64,000 nucleotides of DNA from Candidatus Kapaibacterium sp. (GTDB lineage: Bacteria; Bacteroidota; Ignavibacteria; Kapaibacteriales; HRBIN21): positions 1 through 64,000 of the forward strand of contig CALKEU010000009.1 of the NCBI GenBank assembly GCA_938084565.1, read 5' to 3'. Shown here piece after piece: positions 1 to 9,081 of this stretch (position 1 is its first letter; the number at the start of each line of letters is the position of its first letter). The translations under genes were made by a program, and so were the position numbers. Below the pieces are notes generated by a model, which had not been told where the DNA came from, made no database searches, and saw nothing but the letters and a program-made list of their open reading frames with translations.

Positions 1-80
1 AGGGCAGTGGGGTGTATGTGGTGCAGTTAGAGGAGGGCGGCAGGATCCGAGGGCAGCAAATGGTGCTTGTGGTGCGCTAA
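1..80 (+). CDS. 3' end of a T9SS-exported protein gene (partial)
   Basis: Reading from base 3, the frame runs to a TAA at 78-80 and encodes the last 25 residues of a protein whose start lies outside the window. The tail (GVYVVQLEEGGR, then eight residues, then LVVR) has the pattern of the last beta strands of a type IX secretion type-A C-terminal sorting domain. It resembles the ends of the proteins at 172-1575 and 57231-59213. By family knowledge, such a tail directs export across the outer membrane and is then removed. The function of the cargo cannot be judged from this fragment. Confidence 0.7.
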   Translation, partial: GSGVYVVQLEEGGRIRGQQMVLVVR

Positions 81-89
81 GGTACCCCC

Positions 90-132
90 ACACCGGCAGG
101 GGACATCCAATCCCCTGCCGGTGTGTATTTTT
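90..132 (+). terminator. Intrinsic terminator after the partial T9SS gene
   Basis: A perfect 14-bp inverted repeat (90-103 with 111-124, loop of 7) is followed closely by a T-run at 127-132. It sits 10 bases after the stop of the upstream gene. The T-run is also part of a TATTTTTG promoter-like element. Confidence 0.9.
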
Positions 133-133
133 G
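126..133 (+). promoter_or_regulatory. TAnnTTTG promoter -7 element (TATTTTTG)
   Basis: TATTTTTG matches the Bacteroidota housekeeping -7 consensus TAnnTTTG. It lies 38 bases before the ATG at 172. It overlaps the T-tract of the preceding terminator, so one sequence may end one transcript and start the next. No clear -33 element was identified. Confidence 0.5.
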
Positions 134-171
134 TGGCGTGCTAAGGTTGTCTAACGCAGAGAGGGTCGACA

Positions 172-1575
172 ATGCGCTTGGTACGCAGTAGCGGAGTCCT
201 CCTGTGGATAGCCGGTGCAGTGGTAGCATGGGCGAACAAGATTATCACGACACCCCTGCCGGAAGTTGTGGAAGTCTGCGTGGGGCAAGACACAACTATC
301 TGCGTCTATGCCAACCCCCTCGTGGTGGGAGATCAACTTCGCTACCGGTGGTACAAGGACGGGACTCCCATCGCCGGCGAGGAGGGCCCATGCCTTACCA
401 TCCGGAACCCACAGCTGGCGGATGACTGGAGCATTTACGAAGTAGAGGTCCAGTCGTACTACATCTCCGGCGGTGGACAGACGGTCGTAACAGGGACGGA
501 GCGCTCGGCCACGACGCTGCGAGTGTATCCACCTCCTACGATAATCAGCCAACCGCAGAATTGGTCGGGTTGCGAAGGCCAGCTTCTGACGCTGAGCGTT
601 TCTGCCGATGGTGGGGGACTCAGCTACCAATGGTACAAGGATGGGCAGCCGGTAGCGGGGGCTAATGCTTCCACCTACTCTAGTGTGGCCTCTGTGAGCC
701 GGCACAATGGCACGTGGTGGTGCGTGATTACAGGGCCTTGCGGAACTCTCACGACCCAGCAGGTACAAGTACTCGTCAAAGAACTGCCCCAGATCACCCA
801 ACAGCCAAGCCCCGTAGCAGAGTGCGTTGGGCGTCAGGTGACACTGACGGTGGCAGCTACAGGCTACTCACCGCTGAGCTATCAATGGTATCGGAATGGG
901 ATTCCCGTTGGGACAGGGACCTCGTACAGCTTTACGATCGATCGGACCACCGAAGGTGAGTACTGGGTGGTAGTCAGCAATGAGTGCGGACAAGTAACAT
1001 CGCGCCGCATCCCCGTGACGGCTTATCTCCCACCACAGATCACCCTGCAACCGCAAGGCGGACGCTGGCAACCGGGAGAGCGTATTGTGTTGCGCGTGGA
1101 AGCCACAGGCAAACTGCCACTATACTACCAGTGGCAGAAGAACGGTCAGGACATCCCCGGTGCAACGAGCAACACGTATGTGATTCAATCAGCAACCCAG
1201 GCGGATGCTGGACGCTATCGGTGCAGGGTGTGGAATGACTGCGGCGAAGTATGGACGAGCGAGGTAACGGTTGATATCACCGTTGGCGTCCCTGAGGTAT
1301 CTGCTCGAGAAGGGTACTCCCTCCACCGTATTGTCCCCACCCCAACGGCCAGCGCTGCAGTTATAAGCTTTACTACACCGGAGGCTTCCGCGGTACGGCT
1401 GATACTCTACGATCTCTACGGCCGAGCCGTAGCGACTCTCCTTGACGAAATCGTCTCTGGGGAACGGCAGTTCATATTCCAGCCCGAGCGGCTTGGAATA
1501 GCAGCCGGGGTATACAGCCTACGCTTGGAAACCGGTGGAATCATCCTGACGCAGCCACTCATTGTCGTACGCTAA
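172..1575 (+). CDS. Secreted multi-Ig-like-domain protein with T9SS C-terminal sorting domain
   Basis: 467 residues. The N-terminus (MRLVRSSGVLLWIAGAVVAWA) is a signal peptide. Four Ig-like repeats follow, at about residues 25-115, 120-200, 205-285 and 290-370. Each has the W-Y/Q-K/R-D/N-G strand motif (for example QWYKDGQPVAGA), a D/E-x-G-x-Y/W-x-C late strand and paired cysteines. The last 80 residues form a T9SS type-A sorting domain with a G-V-Y-S-L-R-L core and a final IVVR. Ig-repeat T9SS cargos are usually surface-anchored or secreted adhesins. Adhesion is inferred and no enzymatic motif is visible. The ATG at 172 follows GAGAGGG at a suitable distance. The gene is monocistronic, with a promoter-like element before it and a hairpin terminator after it. 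Confidence 0.85.
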   Translation: MRLVRSSGVLLWIAGAVVAWANKIITTPLPEVVEVCVGQDTTICVYANPLVVGDQLRYRWYKDGTPIAGEEGPCLTIRNPQLADDWSIYEVEVQSYYISGGGQTVVTGTERSATTLRVYPPPTIISQPQNWSGCEGQLLTLSVSADGGGLSYQWYKDGQPVAGANASTYSSVASVSRHNGTWWCVITGPCGTLTTQQVQVLVKELPQITQQPSPVAECVGRQVTLTVAATGYSPLSYQWYRNGIPVGTGTSYSFTIDRTTEGEYWVVVSNECGQVTSRRIPVTAYLPPQITLQPQGGRWQPGERIVLRVEATGKLPLYYQWQKNGQDIPGATSNTYVIQSATQADAGRYRCRVWNDCGEVWTSEVTVDITVGVPEVSAREGYSLHRIVPTPTASAAVISFTTPEASAVRLILYDLYGRAVATLLDEIVSGERQFIFQPERLGIAAGVYSLRLETGGIILTQPLIVVR

Positions 1576-1598
1576 GCTCTGCCATACGATAGCTCAAG

Positions 1599-1634
1599 AG
1601 GAGGGGAGGTCTCCAGCGGCCTCCCCTCCTTTCT
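1599..1634 (+). terminator. Intrinsic terminator after the Ig-like protein gene
   Basis: An 11-bp perfect inverted repeat (1599-1609 with 1620-1630, loop of 10) is followed by a short TTTC tract. It lies 24 bases after the TAA of the Ig-like gene. Confidence 0.8.
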
Positions 1635-1707
1635 ATCTAGGCCGAACAATTTGGCAGGTGCTCTACGTCTATTCTGCTGGGCGACTCTCGGGGAATCTCA
1701 TCCGACG

Positions 1708-2448
1708 ATGCTCGTAGAGAGTCACGCTCTCGTTCTCCGGCGCCATCCTTTCGGCGACACCAGCCTCGTGGCGACGCTCTACACACAGCAGTTTGGCATG
1801 TGTTCCGTGCTGGCGAAGGGCGGACGTGCTCCAGGTTCTCCGCATAGTGCGGCCTTAGAGGTTCCCAACCATGTCCGGATCGCCTTCTACCAGAGCCCCC
1901 GACGTCAAATCTTCCTCGTGCGGATGGTCGAAGTCGTAGAGCGCTTTTCTCGCACACGGAACTCCATTGAGCATGCGGCGACGGCACTCCTCATGGCCGA
2001 AAGCGTGCTCTTGACCCAAGCACCGGGGGAACCCAACGCAGCCCTCTACGGACTTCTGCTGCAGGCTCTGCGCAAGGCTAACGAGAGTTCTCACCCCCCC
2101 TTCAGCATCGCTGTGGCCTTTCTGCTGCGGCTTGCACGCATCCTGGGTTTTGCACTCCCCCTGGCAACGGCCAAGGCCGTCGAGGAAGAGCGGACATACG
2201 TCCTCGAGAATGGGACATTCAGACCGGCAGAGCAACACAGCGGTCCAGGGATTCCCTTCACGGGGACCGAAATACGGCTGCTTGCAGCAATGCAAGCCCT
2301 GTCACTGGAGATCATGTCCGTACCCGAACTCCAGCAGGAGCTTGCTCTCAAGCTCATCCGCAAGCTGATTGCTTACCTTGAGCACCACCTGGAGCGACCG
2401 CTTGTGCTCCGAAGCCTCAAGCTGTGGAGCGTCGATTTGAAAGGCTAA
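1708..2448 (+). CDS. recO: DNA repair protein RecO
   Basis: 246 residues from ATG 1708. RecO binds SSB and DNA, and with RecR helps load RecA at gaps in the RecFOR pathway. The N-terminal OB-fold signature is clear: a conserved ALVLRRHPFGDTSLVATLYT stretch just after the start, then a G-M-C-S-V-LAKGGRAPGS strand-loop. The C-terminal half is the alpha-helical RecO domain. A TTG at 1651 would add 19 residues that do not resemble the family start, so the ATG is preferred. No zinc-binding cysteine cluster is seen. It is followed 15 bases later by the CNNM-type gene on the same strand. Confidence 0.88.
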   Translation: MLVESHALVLRRHPFGDTSLVATLYTQQFGMCSVLAKGGRAPGSPHSAALEVPNHVRIAFYQSPRRQIFLVRMVEVVERFSRTRNSIEHAATALLMAESVLLTQAPGEPNAALYGLLLQALRKANESSHPPFSIAVAFLLRLARILGFALPLATAKAVEEERTYVLENGTFRPAEQHSGPGIPFTGTEIRLLAAMQALSLEIMSVPELQQELALKLIRKLIAYLEHHLERPLVLRSLKLWSVDLKG

Positions 2449-2463
2449 TCTGGACATACGCCG

Positions 2464-3747
2464 ATGTTAGGCGGTATCTTCCTGACACTCCTGCTTGTGC
2501 TCCTCAACGCCTGCTTTGTAGCTGCTGAGTTTGCGCTCGTCAAAGTCCGGGACAGCCAGCTCCATTCCCCTCCCGGGGGTTTCCTGACGCGCATGGTGGC
2601 TCACATGCGGCAGCATCTGGATGCCTATCTCTCGGCCACACAGCTTGGCATCACCTTCGCCAGCCTCGGGCTCGGGTGGATCGGAGAGCCAGTCGTTGCC
2701 AAGCTCTTGGTCACAATGCTGGGATTGCTTGGCCTCCCACTCAGTCCGGAGGTGGCCCGGACCATTGCTCTACCGACCGCATTCCTGCTCATTACGACCC
2801 TCCACATCGTGCTCGGTGAGCTTGCACCGAAATCGCTGGCGATTCAGTATCCCCGGCGGGTCAGCCTTGCCTTAGCTCCCTTTCTGCATGCCTTCTTCGT
2901 GCTCTTTCGGCCCCTCATCAGAGCCCTCAACGCCCTCTCATGGCTTTTCTTGCGCGCACTCGGGTTGCGCCCCACCAGCACCAGCGACGTGCACAGCGCG
3001 GAGGAACTACGCTATGTAGTGCGCGAGCACGCAGAGCTTGACCCCCGGCAGCGAGCGCTCCTGGAAAAGGTTCTACGCTTCCCTCAGATCACGGCTCGTC
3101 AAATCATGGTGCCGCGGACCGATATTGTCGCCATCGAGCGCTCTATGCCGAGCGAACGCATCATCGAACTCTTCCTCGAAGAAGGGTACTCCCGCATGCC
3201 CGTCTATGAGGGAAGCTTGGACACCATTGTGGGAATCGTCTACGCCCGAGATGTGCTCCGGCTGCTGTGGCATCGGGATTTTGTCATCCTGGAGGACATC
3301 ATCCGCCCAGCCTATTTCGTGCATGAAAACGACTCCATCGAGCAGATTCTCCGCACTATGCAACACCGTCACGTGCACATGGCCATTGTCGTGGACGACT
3401 TCGGTGGTACGGCTGGCCTGCTGACGCTGGAAGATATTCTCGAAGAGCTCGTCGGGGAGATCCAGGACGAATACGATGAGGAAGCCCCACCGGTGTATTC
3501 ACTCGACCGGCGACATTTTCTGGTTCGAGCAACAGCAAGCATCGATGACGTCAACGAGCATCTTCCGGTTCCACTGCCCCGCGGTCAGGAATACGACACG
3601 GTCGGCGGCATGATTACAGCACTCATGGGAGGAATCCCATCGGAACAGAGCATTTGCCGGCTCGGGGAGTACACGTGCCGAATACTGAAAACGTCCAAGC
3701 GCCGAGTAGAGCTTGTCGAACTAGTGCTGGCATCCGACAAATCCTAA
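2464..3747 (+). CDS. CNNM/CorC-HlyC (TlyC-type) membrane protein with CBS pair
   Basis: 427 residues. Domain order is a DUF21/CNNM transmembrane domain (about 1-190, with several hydrophobic segments and the N-terminal LNACFVAAEFALVKVR motif), a tandem CBS pair (about 210-335, with VPRTDIVAIE and the DDFGGTAGLLTLEDILEELVGEI stretch) and a CorC/HlyC domain (about 350-425). Members are inner-membrane proteins linked to magnesium or cobalt efflux, and CBS domains bind adenine nucleotides. In Bacteroidota the related GldE accompanies gliding genes, but no gld genes are nearby, so a general ion-transport role is the safer call. Its stop codon overlaps the ATG of the M16 peptidase (TAATG), which suggests translational coupling. 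Confidence 0.85.
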   Translation: MLGGIFLTLLLVLLNACFVAAEFALVKVRDSQLHSPPGGFLTRMVAHMRQHLDAYLSATQLGITFASLGLGWIGEPVVAKLLVTMLGLLGLPLSPEVARTIALPTAFLLITTLHIVLGELAPKSLAIQYPRRVSLALAPFLHAFFVLFRPLIRALNALSWLFLRALGLRPTSTSDVHSAEELRYVVREHAELDPRQRALLEKVLRFPQITARQIMVPRTDIVAIERSMPSERIIELFLEEGYSRMPVYEGSLDTIVGIVYARDVLRLLWHRDFVILEDIIRPAYFVHENDSIEQILRTMQHRHVHMAIVVDDFGGTAGLLTLEDILEELVGEIQDEYDEEAPPVYSLDRRHFLVRATASIDDVNEHLPVPLPRGQEYDTVGGMITALMGGIPSEQSICRLGEYTCRILKTSKRRVELVELVLASDKS

Positions 3748-5030
3748 TGGGGATGCGGCGCCGTGACCGTGCCTGTGCCTTTCCTATCCCTATCCGCACC
3801 CGCCAGCAGTGGCAGCTCCCCAATGGCATTCGTCTGGTGACCGAGTATATTCCCTCCGCTTACTCGGTAGCTATCGGCGTATGGGTCCTGGCGGGTAGCC
3901 GCGACGAGGAGGCCGCACACAATGGTATTGCACACTTGGTCGAACATCTCGTCTCAGGTGCTTCGCAGCGCCGAAACGCGCAACAGTTGGCCACACACTT
4001 CGAACGTCTAGCAGCCGAGCTCCATGCCTACACAACGAAGGAGAGCACCTGCTACGCTGTCCAGACTCTCCGTCCGTACGTGCCGCAGGTACTCCACCTT
4101 TTGGCCGAACTCCTCCAACATCCACGCATCACACGGCAGGCTGTCGCCCGTGAGCGCCGTATCATTCTCGACGAGCTTTTGGCTTCTGCCGACGACCCAG
4201 AAGAAGTTCTCTACGACCATGCCGAGCGGGTACTCTTCCGCGCTCACCCCCTTGCTCTCCCAATTGCCGGTACACCGGAGACAGTGAGCCATCTGACCGA
4301 GGATATCGCTACCGCGTTCCATGCTCGCTTCTACGTCGGCGAAGCGATGCTCATTACCGTAGCCGGCAACATCGCACCAGAGGAGGTCTATGAGCTGGTC
4401 AGCGAGACCTTCGCAAGCATTCCACAGCGACGACAAGCCCTACCCGTGCGCTTGCCGCCGGAGACAGAGCAGACCCAAGAGGTAACGCTTCACCGCCACC
4501 TCCACCAAGCATACGTTCTCTGTGCACGACTGCTCCCTAAGCTTGCGCTTCCCGATCGAGTAGCGTTGGCCATTGTAGACTTTATTCTCGGCGAAGGCTG
4601 GGGGTCGAGGCTGTACCAGTGCATTCGCGAACGCTCCGGTCTGGCCTATACCATCTTCTCCGAGCTGGAATGGTTCTCCGACTGCGGCGTCTGGAATATC
4701 GCTCTCCATGCGACAACGTCGGCACTCCCCACCATCGAACGGCTCATCCGTCACGAACTTCAGCGCCTCAGCGAGGAAGGGCTCAGCAAGCCGGAGCTGG
4801 CCCGTGCACGCCGCTTCCTCCAGGCCCGCCTGGCCATGGCGTTGGACAACCCAATGGAATGTATCGCCCTCCTGGCTCGAGCAGCCACCGAGCACATCCC
4901 CGATCCCTTCACCTCAACGCTCCATCTCCTAGACGAACTTCCCTGCGACACCATCAACGCTTTGGCTGCTCGTTTCTGCAATCCAGAACAGTGGAGTTGG
5001 ATCCGCCTGCTCCCGTACAACCATGGGTAA
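3747..5030 (+). CDS. M16 family zinc metallopeptidase (processing-peptidase-like)
   Basis: 427 residues from the ATG that overlaps the previous stop. An upstream in-frame extension to 3654 lies wholly inside the CNNM gene and is rejected. The inverted zinc motif HxxEH is present as HLVEH at residues 63-67, and the third ligand is probably the Glu in ILDELLAS about 80 residues later. The second half carries the typical substrate-cavity Arg/Tyr segment (LYQCIRERSGLAYTIFSE). The layout of two domains in one chain of about 420 residues matches bacterial mitochondrial-processing-peptidase-like proteases. No signal peptide is evident, so it is probably cytoplasmic or peripheral. The stop region overlaps the next gene by 8 bases. 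Confidence 0.88.
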   Translation: MGMRRRDRACAFPIPIRTRQQWQLPNGIRLVTEYIPSAYSVAIGVWVLAGSRDEEAAHNGIAHLVEHLVSGASQRRNAQQLATHFERLAAELHAYTTKESTCYAVQTLRPYVPQVLHLLAELLQHPRITRQAVARERRIILDELLASADDPEEVLYDHAERVLFRAHPLALPIAGTPETVSHLTEDIATAFHARFYVGEAMLITVAGNIAPEEVYELVSETFASIPQRRQALPVRLPPETEQTQEVTLHRHLHQAYVLCARLLPKLALPDRVALAIVDFILGEGWGSRLYQCIRERSGLAYTIFSELEWFSDCGVWNIALHATTSALPTIERLIRHELQRLSEEGLSKPELARARRFLQARLAMALDNPMECIALLARAATEHIPDPFTSTLHLLDELPCDTINALAARFCNPEQWSWIRLLPYNHG

Positions 5031-6360
5031 GCTCCTCTATCGGGCTTTCGTACTCGGCAGCATCAGCTGCACTACCCTCTCGGCCCAACACCCCCTTCTC
5101 CATGCTGGACCGATGCTGGGGGCGGCCACTATGCGCGAGGTCTGCTTCTGGGTCCAGACGCGACAGCCAGCATGGGTTCGCATTGCATACTGGGACACGG
5201 CCTTTCCCGCCCAGCGATGGTGGACTGACTCTGTCCGAACTGACCGCACCACCGGCTACACAGCCCATCTGCGCGCTGAGTATCTCATGCCCGGCCGGGT
5301 CTATGGCTATCAGCTCTACCTGAATGGTGACTCCGTCCCCTTCACCTATCCCCTGCGCTTCCGCACGCCCCCACTGTGGCAATGGCGCACTGACCCCCCG
5401 ACCTTCCGTGTGGCTGCCGGAAGTTGCGCTTACATCAATGATTCCCTTGCAGACCGCCCTGGGCCTCCCTACGGGGGCGACTATACCATCTTCGAAAGCA
5501 TCGCTCAGCTAGAACCCCACCTCATGCTCTGGCTGGGAGACAACGTGTACTTCCGCGAACTCGATTGGGATTCTCGCACCGGGATGATCGCCCGCTACAC
5601 GCACGACCGTGCCCTCCCTCAGCTCCAGCGCTTACTGGCCACCGTTCACCACTATGCCATTTGGGACGACCACGATTACGGTCCCAATGACAGCGATCGC
5701 AGCTTCCTGCACAAGCACACCGCACGGGAAGTATTCCGGCTTTTCTGGTGCAATCCCACCGTAGGTCTGGACGGCTACCATGGCATTACGACAGCTTTCC
5801 AGTGGGGCGATGTGGACTTTTTCCTGCTCGACAACCGCTTCTGGCGGACTCCCAATCGCCCTGGCCTCGAGCGCCAAACCCTGCTCGGGGCCGAGCAATT
5901 CCGGTGGCTGTGTGAAGCACTACTGAGTAGCCGCGCAACCTTCAAGATCATCGCCATTGGCGGGCAAGTGCTCAATCCCCTACCCGTTTTCGAAACCTAT
6001 GCACGCTGCGCTCCAGAAGAGCGGGAACAGCTCCTGCACTTCCTTGCCAGCACTCGCATTCCAGGCGTCCTCTTCCTCAGCGGAGATCGGCACTTTACGG
6101 AGCTCTCCCGCTTGGAGCGTCCGGGACTCTACCCACTCTACGAGCTCACTGTCTCCCCACTGACGGCCTCACCCTTCCACAAAGCCGCAGACGAAGCCAA
6201 TCCCCTGCGCCTGCCCGGTACACTGGTCACCGAACGCAATTTTGCCCTCCTCGAATTCACCGGCCCTGCGTCCGACCGACGCCTCCACATCCGCATTTAC
6301 TCCGCTAGCGGACAGCTCCTATGGGAGCGCACGATTCGAGCCGCTGAGCTACAGCCGTAA
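5023..6360 (+). CDS. PhoD-like metallophosphatase, exported
   Basis: 445 residues, with an N-terminal signal peptide ending near LSAQ. An Ig/fibronectin-like N-terminal domain (about 25-120) precedes the phosphatase domain. Metal-binding motifs are visible in order: [24 protein letters not shown] and SGDRHFTEL. These are the hallmarks of the alkaline phosphatase D family, which hydrolyses phosphomono- or diesters, usually with Fe/Ca metal centres, outside the inner membrane. A C-terminal beta domain follows. It overlaps the M16 gene by 8 bases, so the two are co-transcribed. The substrate is unknown. Confidence 0.87.
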   Translation: MGKLLYRAFVLGSISCTTLSAQHPLLHAGPMLGAATMREVCFWVQTRQPAWVRIAYWDTAFPAQRWWTDSVRTDRTTGYTAHLRAEYLMPGRVYGYQLYLNGDSVPFTYPLRFRTPPLWQWRTDPPTFRVAAGSCAYINDSLADRPGPPYGGDYTIFESIAQLEPHLMLWLGDNVYFRELDWDSRTGMIARYTHDRALPQLQRLLATVHHYAIWDDHDYGPNDSDRSFLHKHTAREVFRLFWCNPTVGLDGYHGITTAFQWGDVDFFLLDNRFWRTPNRPGLERQTLLGAEQFRWLCEALLSSRATFKIIAIGGQVLNPLPVFETYARCAPEEREQLLHFLASTRIPGVLFLSGDRHFTELSRLERPGLYPLYELTVSPLTASPFHKAADEANPLRLPGTLVTERNFALLEFTGPASDRRLHIRIYSASGQLLWERTIRAAELQP

Positions 6361-6377
6361 GGCCGCCCGAACGCGCG

Positions 6378-6385
6378 TAAATTGG
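6378..6385 (+). promoter_or_regulatory. Possible TAnnTTTG-like element (TAAATTGG) before comM
   Basis: TAAATTGG differs from TAnnTTTG at one position and lies 30 bases before the comM ATG, within the 55-base gap after the phosphatase gene. The spacing agrees with the better matches in the window. This is a weak call. Confidence 0.3.
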
Positions 6386-6415
6386 TATGTCGTACTACAG
6401 CGAACTCTCACCACC

Positions 6416-7963
6416 ATGGCATATGCGCACGTCTTTTCGGCAGCCTTCTTCGGGATCGATGCACTGCTCATCGAAATTGAAGTGCATCTGGAGAATGCCC
6501 TTCCGGGTGTGAGCATCGTTGGACTGCCCGATTCGGCTGTCAAGGAAGCCCGCGAGCGCATCTGGGCTGCGCTGAAAACGAGCGGCTTCGGATTTCCCAG
6601 CAAGAAGATCACCATCAACCTTGCGCCGGCCGATGTCCGGAAGGAAGGGAGCGCCTTCGATCTGCCAATGGCGCTCGGTATTCTGAGCGCCGCTGGCCTG
6701 ATTGCCCAAGAACGGCTCAATGGTATCGTTCTGCTCGGAGAGCTTGCCCTCGATGGCGAAGTGCGCCCGGTGCATGGAGTCTTACCCATTGCCCTCCGGA
6801 TCCGGCAGGAAGGTATTCCGCGGCTGATGCTGCCGCGAGCCAATGCCGCCGAAGCTGCTCTCGTCGATGGACTCACTGTTTTGCCGGTCGAGACACTACA
6901 GCAAGCGGTGCAGTTCTTCTGCGGCACAGCTTCCATCGAACCATTCTCCACCAACGTCCGAGAGCTCTTCGAGCAGGAGCGGCACCACGTTGTGCTCGAC
7001 TTCGCTGACGTCCGCGGCCAAGAAAATGTCAAACGCGCTCTCGAGGTAGCTGCTGCCGGCGGCCACAACGTCCTCATGATTGGGCCGCCTGGCTCAGGAA
7101 AGACCATGCTGGCCAAGCGGCTCCCCAGCATTCTGCCACCGCTGACCTTGGAGGAAGCACTCGAGACGACCAAAATCCACTCCGTTGCTGGGCTTCTGGA
7201 ACCCGGGCAAGCATTGGTCACCACACGCCCCTTCCGAGCCCCTCACCATACAATCTCCGATGCTGCACTGGTCGGAGGTGGGGTCGGCACTATTCGTCCC
7301 GGTGAGATCTCACTGGCACACCATGGGGTGCTCTTCCTCGATGAGCTGCCTGAATTTGCCCGTAATGCGCTCGAAGTCCTGCGCCAACCGCTGGAAGAGC
7401 GCCGCATTACGATCTCTCGTACGAAGATGACGGTAGAGTATCCCTGCAATGTGATGCTCGTCTGCTCAATGAACCCTTGCCCTTGCGGGAACTTCGGCAA
7501 TCCCTATCAGCCATGTACGTGCACGCCGCAGCAGATTCAGCGGTACCTGGGTAAGATCTCCGGCCCCTTGCTCGACCGCATCGATATCCACATCGAAGTG
7601 CCGCCGGTGAAGTACCACGAGCTCAGCAGTGACCGCGCTGGGGAGCCTTCGGCGGTGATTCGCGAGCGTGTCATCCGGGCCCGACAACGACAAGCCGAAC
7701 GCTTCCGAGGCCTGCGCGGTCTCTACAAGAACGCTGACATGGGGACAACAGAGATCCGGCGTTTCTGCCGGATCGACGCTCGTGGGCATGAGCTCCTCCG
7801 CACGGCCATGCAACGGCTTGGCCTCTCGGCCCGTGCCTACGACCGCATCCTGAAGGTAGCCCGTACCATCGCAGATCTGGAGGACAGCCCAGACATCCAA
7901 CCCCACCATTTAGCCGAAGCCATCCAGTATCGCAGTTTGGATCGCCAGTATTGGCATGCATGA
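6416..7963 (+). CDS. comM: ComM/YifB family Mg-chelatase-like AAA+ ATPase
   Basis: 515 residues from ATG 6416. The extension upstream to 6242 lies inside the phosphatase gene. Domain order is an N-terminal Lon-protease-S5-like domain (about 1-180, starting with [15 protein letters not shown]), an AAA+ Mg-chelatase core with Walker A GPPGSGKT at about 223-230 and Walker [11 protein letters not shown], a cysteine cluster ([15 protein letters not shown]) at about 350-370, and a C-terminal Mg-chelatase domain. ComM is a branch-migration helicase that acts in natural transformation. The family is widespread, so competence should not be assumed. Its TGA overlaps the next ATG (ATGA). Confidence 0.9.
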   Translation: MAYAHVFSAAFFGIDALLIEIEVHLENALPGVSIVGLPDSAVKEARERIWAALKTSGFGFPSKKITINLAPADVRKEGSAFDLPMALGILSAAGLIAQERLNGIVLLGELALDGEVRPVHGVLPIALRIRQEGIPRLMLPRANAAEAALVDGLTVLPVETLQQAVQFFCGTASIEPFSTNVRELFEQERHHVVLDFADVRGQENVKRALEVAAAGGHNVLMIGPPGSGKTMLAKRLPSILPPLTLEEALETTKIHSVAGLLEPGQALVTTRPFRAPHHTISDAALVGGGVGTIRPGEISLAHHGVLFLDELPEFARNALEVLRQPLEERRITISRTKMTVEYPCNVMLVCSMNPCPCGNFGNPYQPCTCTPQQIQRYLGKISGPLLDRIDIHIEVPPVKYHELSSDRAGEPSAVIRERVIRARQRQAERFRGLRGLYKNADMGTTEIRRFCRIDARGHELLRTAMQRLGLSARAYDRILKVARTIADLEDSPDIQPHHLAEAIQYRSLDRQYWHA

Positions 7964-9081
7964 AGCGTCTCATCTGCTGTGTCGATCCAAGCATTCCTTT
8001 CCTGGCAGAGGTGCTCAGCTCCGCTGCTGACGTCTACTGCCTTCCAGGAACGACCCTCTCTCGGGGCCTTCTCGAACAGCTCGGATGTCAGGCTCTCTTC
8101 GTTCGCGCAAGTACTCGAGTAGATGCACAGCTACTTGCCGGTACCGCTGTGCGCTTTGTCGGAACCCCGAGCTCGGGCATCGATCACATCGCCGTCGAGG
8201 AGCTCCGGCAAGAGGGGATTGCCATTGCCCACACTCCAGGCTGCAACGCCAACGCTGTCGCTGAATTCGTTGTTATCGCCCTGCTCATGTGGGCTGCTCA
8301 GCTGCAACGCCCCCTTGCAGAGAGCTGGCTAGGGATTATCGGCTTTGGACATATTGGCCGTTGCCTCGCCCAGTATGCTTCCCGATTGGGAATGCACGTG
8401 GCTGTCTACGATCCTCCGCTGGCTCGATCGGGCTTCGCCTTTCCCAACTGGATTACCTACAGCCCATCCCTGCGCGCGCTGTGCTCTCTCTGCTCTGCCA
8501 TCACGCTCCATGTCCCACTGACACGGCATGGCCCTGACGCTACATGGCATCTGCTCAAGGAAGAGGAATTGGCTCTCCTGTCCCCCAACAGCCTCATTGT
8601 GCAAACCTCCCGTGGCGGCGTCCTCAGTGAAGCAGCTCTCGAGACCGTGCTGGCCCAAAAGCCCCTCTTTCTGGCAGTCGACGTGTGGGAGGGAGAACCC
8701 CTCATCAATCCGAGACTGGCAGCACAAGCTTTGCTTGCCACCCCCCATATTGCCGGCCTGACATGGCAGGCACGCATTGGCTGCTCACGTGCTCTCGCCC
8801 GCCACTTTGCTGCATGGGCTGGGATCAGGCTACCGGAAGAACCTTTCATGCAAGCACTGTCCCAGCTACCTCCACCCCCGGCTCGAATACCGTGGGAGGA
8901 GCCTGCACAGCTGCTTGAGCTCCTGCAACAGCGCCGCAAACTCGTTGAAGACACCCACACCGTACGGGCTTGGGTGCAGTTACCACCTGACCTCCAGCGC
9001 CAAGCTTTCCAGGCTTTCCGCCAGAGCTATCCCCGACGCTACGAAACGCTTACACCCCCGACAATCTCATCCTCGCCCTGA
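7960..9081 (+). CDS. pdxB: 4-phosphoerythronate dehydrogenase (pyridoxal phosphate synthesis)
   Basis: 373 residues from the ATG that overlaps the comM stop. PdxB oxidises 4-phosphoerythronate in the DXP-dependent pyridoxal-phosphate pathway. It is a D-isomer-specific 2-hydroxyacid dehydrogenase with the Rossmann motif GFGHIG, a [10 protein letters not shown] catalytic segment and a late His in TPHIAGLT. The family marker NANAVAEFV, just after TPGCNA, and the [11 protein letters not shown] segment separate it from other dehydrogenases. A C-terminal extension corresponds to the PdxB dimerisation domain. Its 3' end overlaps the convergent MFS gene by 15 bases. Dxs, which makes the DXP used by the same pathway, is encoded at 18581-20530. 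Confidence 0.85.
   Translation: MKRLICCVDPSIPFLAEVLSSAADVYCLPGTTLSRGLLEQLGCQALFVRASTRVDAQLLAGTAVRFVGTPSSGIDHIAVEELRQEGIAIAHTPGCNANAVAEFVVIALLMWAAQLQRPLAESWLGIIGFGHIGRCLAQYASRLGMHVAVYDPPLARSGFAFPNWITYSPSLRALCSLCSAITLHVPLTRHGPDATWHLLKEEELALLSPNSLIVQTSRGGVLSEAALETVLAQKPLFLAVDVWEGEPLINPRLAAQALLATPHIAGLTWQARIGCSRALARHFAAWAGIRLPEEPFMQALSQLPPPPARIPWEEPAQLLELLQQRRKLVEDTHTVRAWVQLPPDLQRQAFQAFRQSYPRRYETLTPPTISSSP

Noticed and set aside
1651..1707. TTG start giving 19 extra residues for RecO
   Set aside because: The extra residues do not fit the RecO N-terminus, and the ATG at 1708 aligns with the family start.
6349..7224. A 291-codon minus-strand frame opposite comM
   Set aside because: It is antisense to the AAA+ core of comM and its Ser/Arg-rich translation has no family features.
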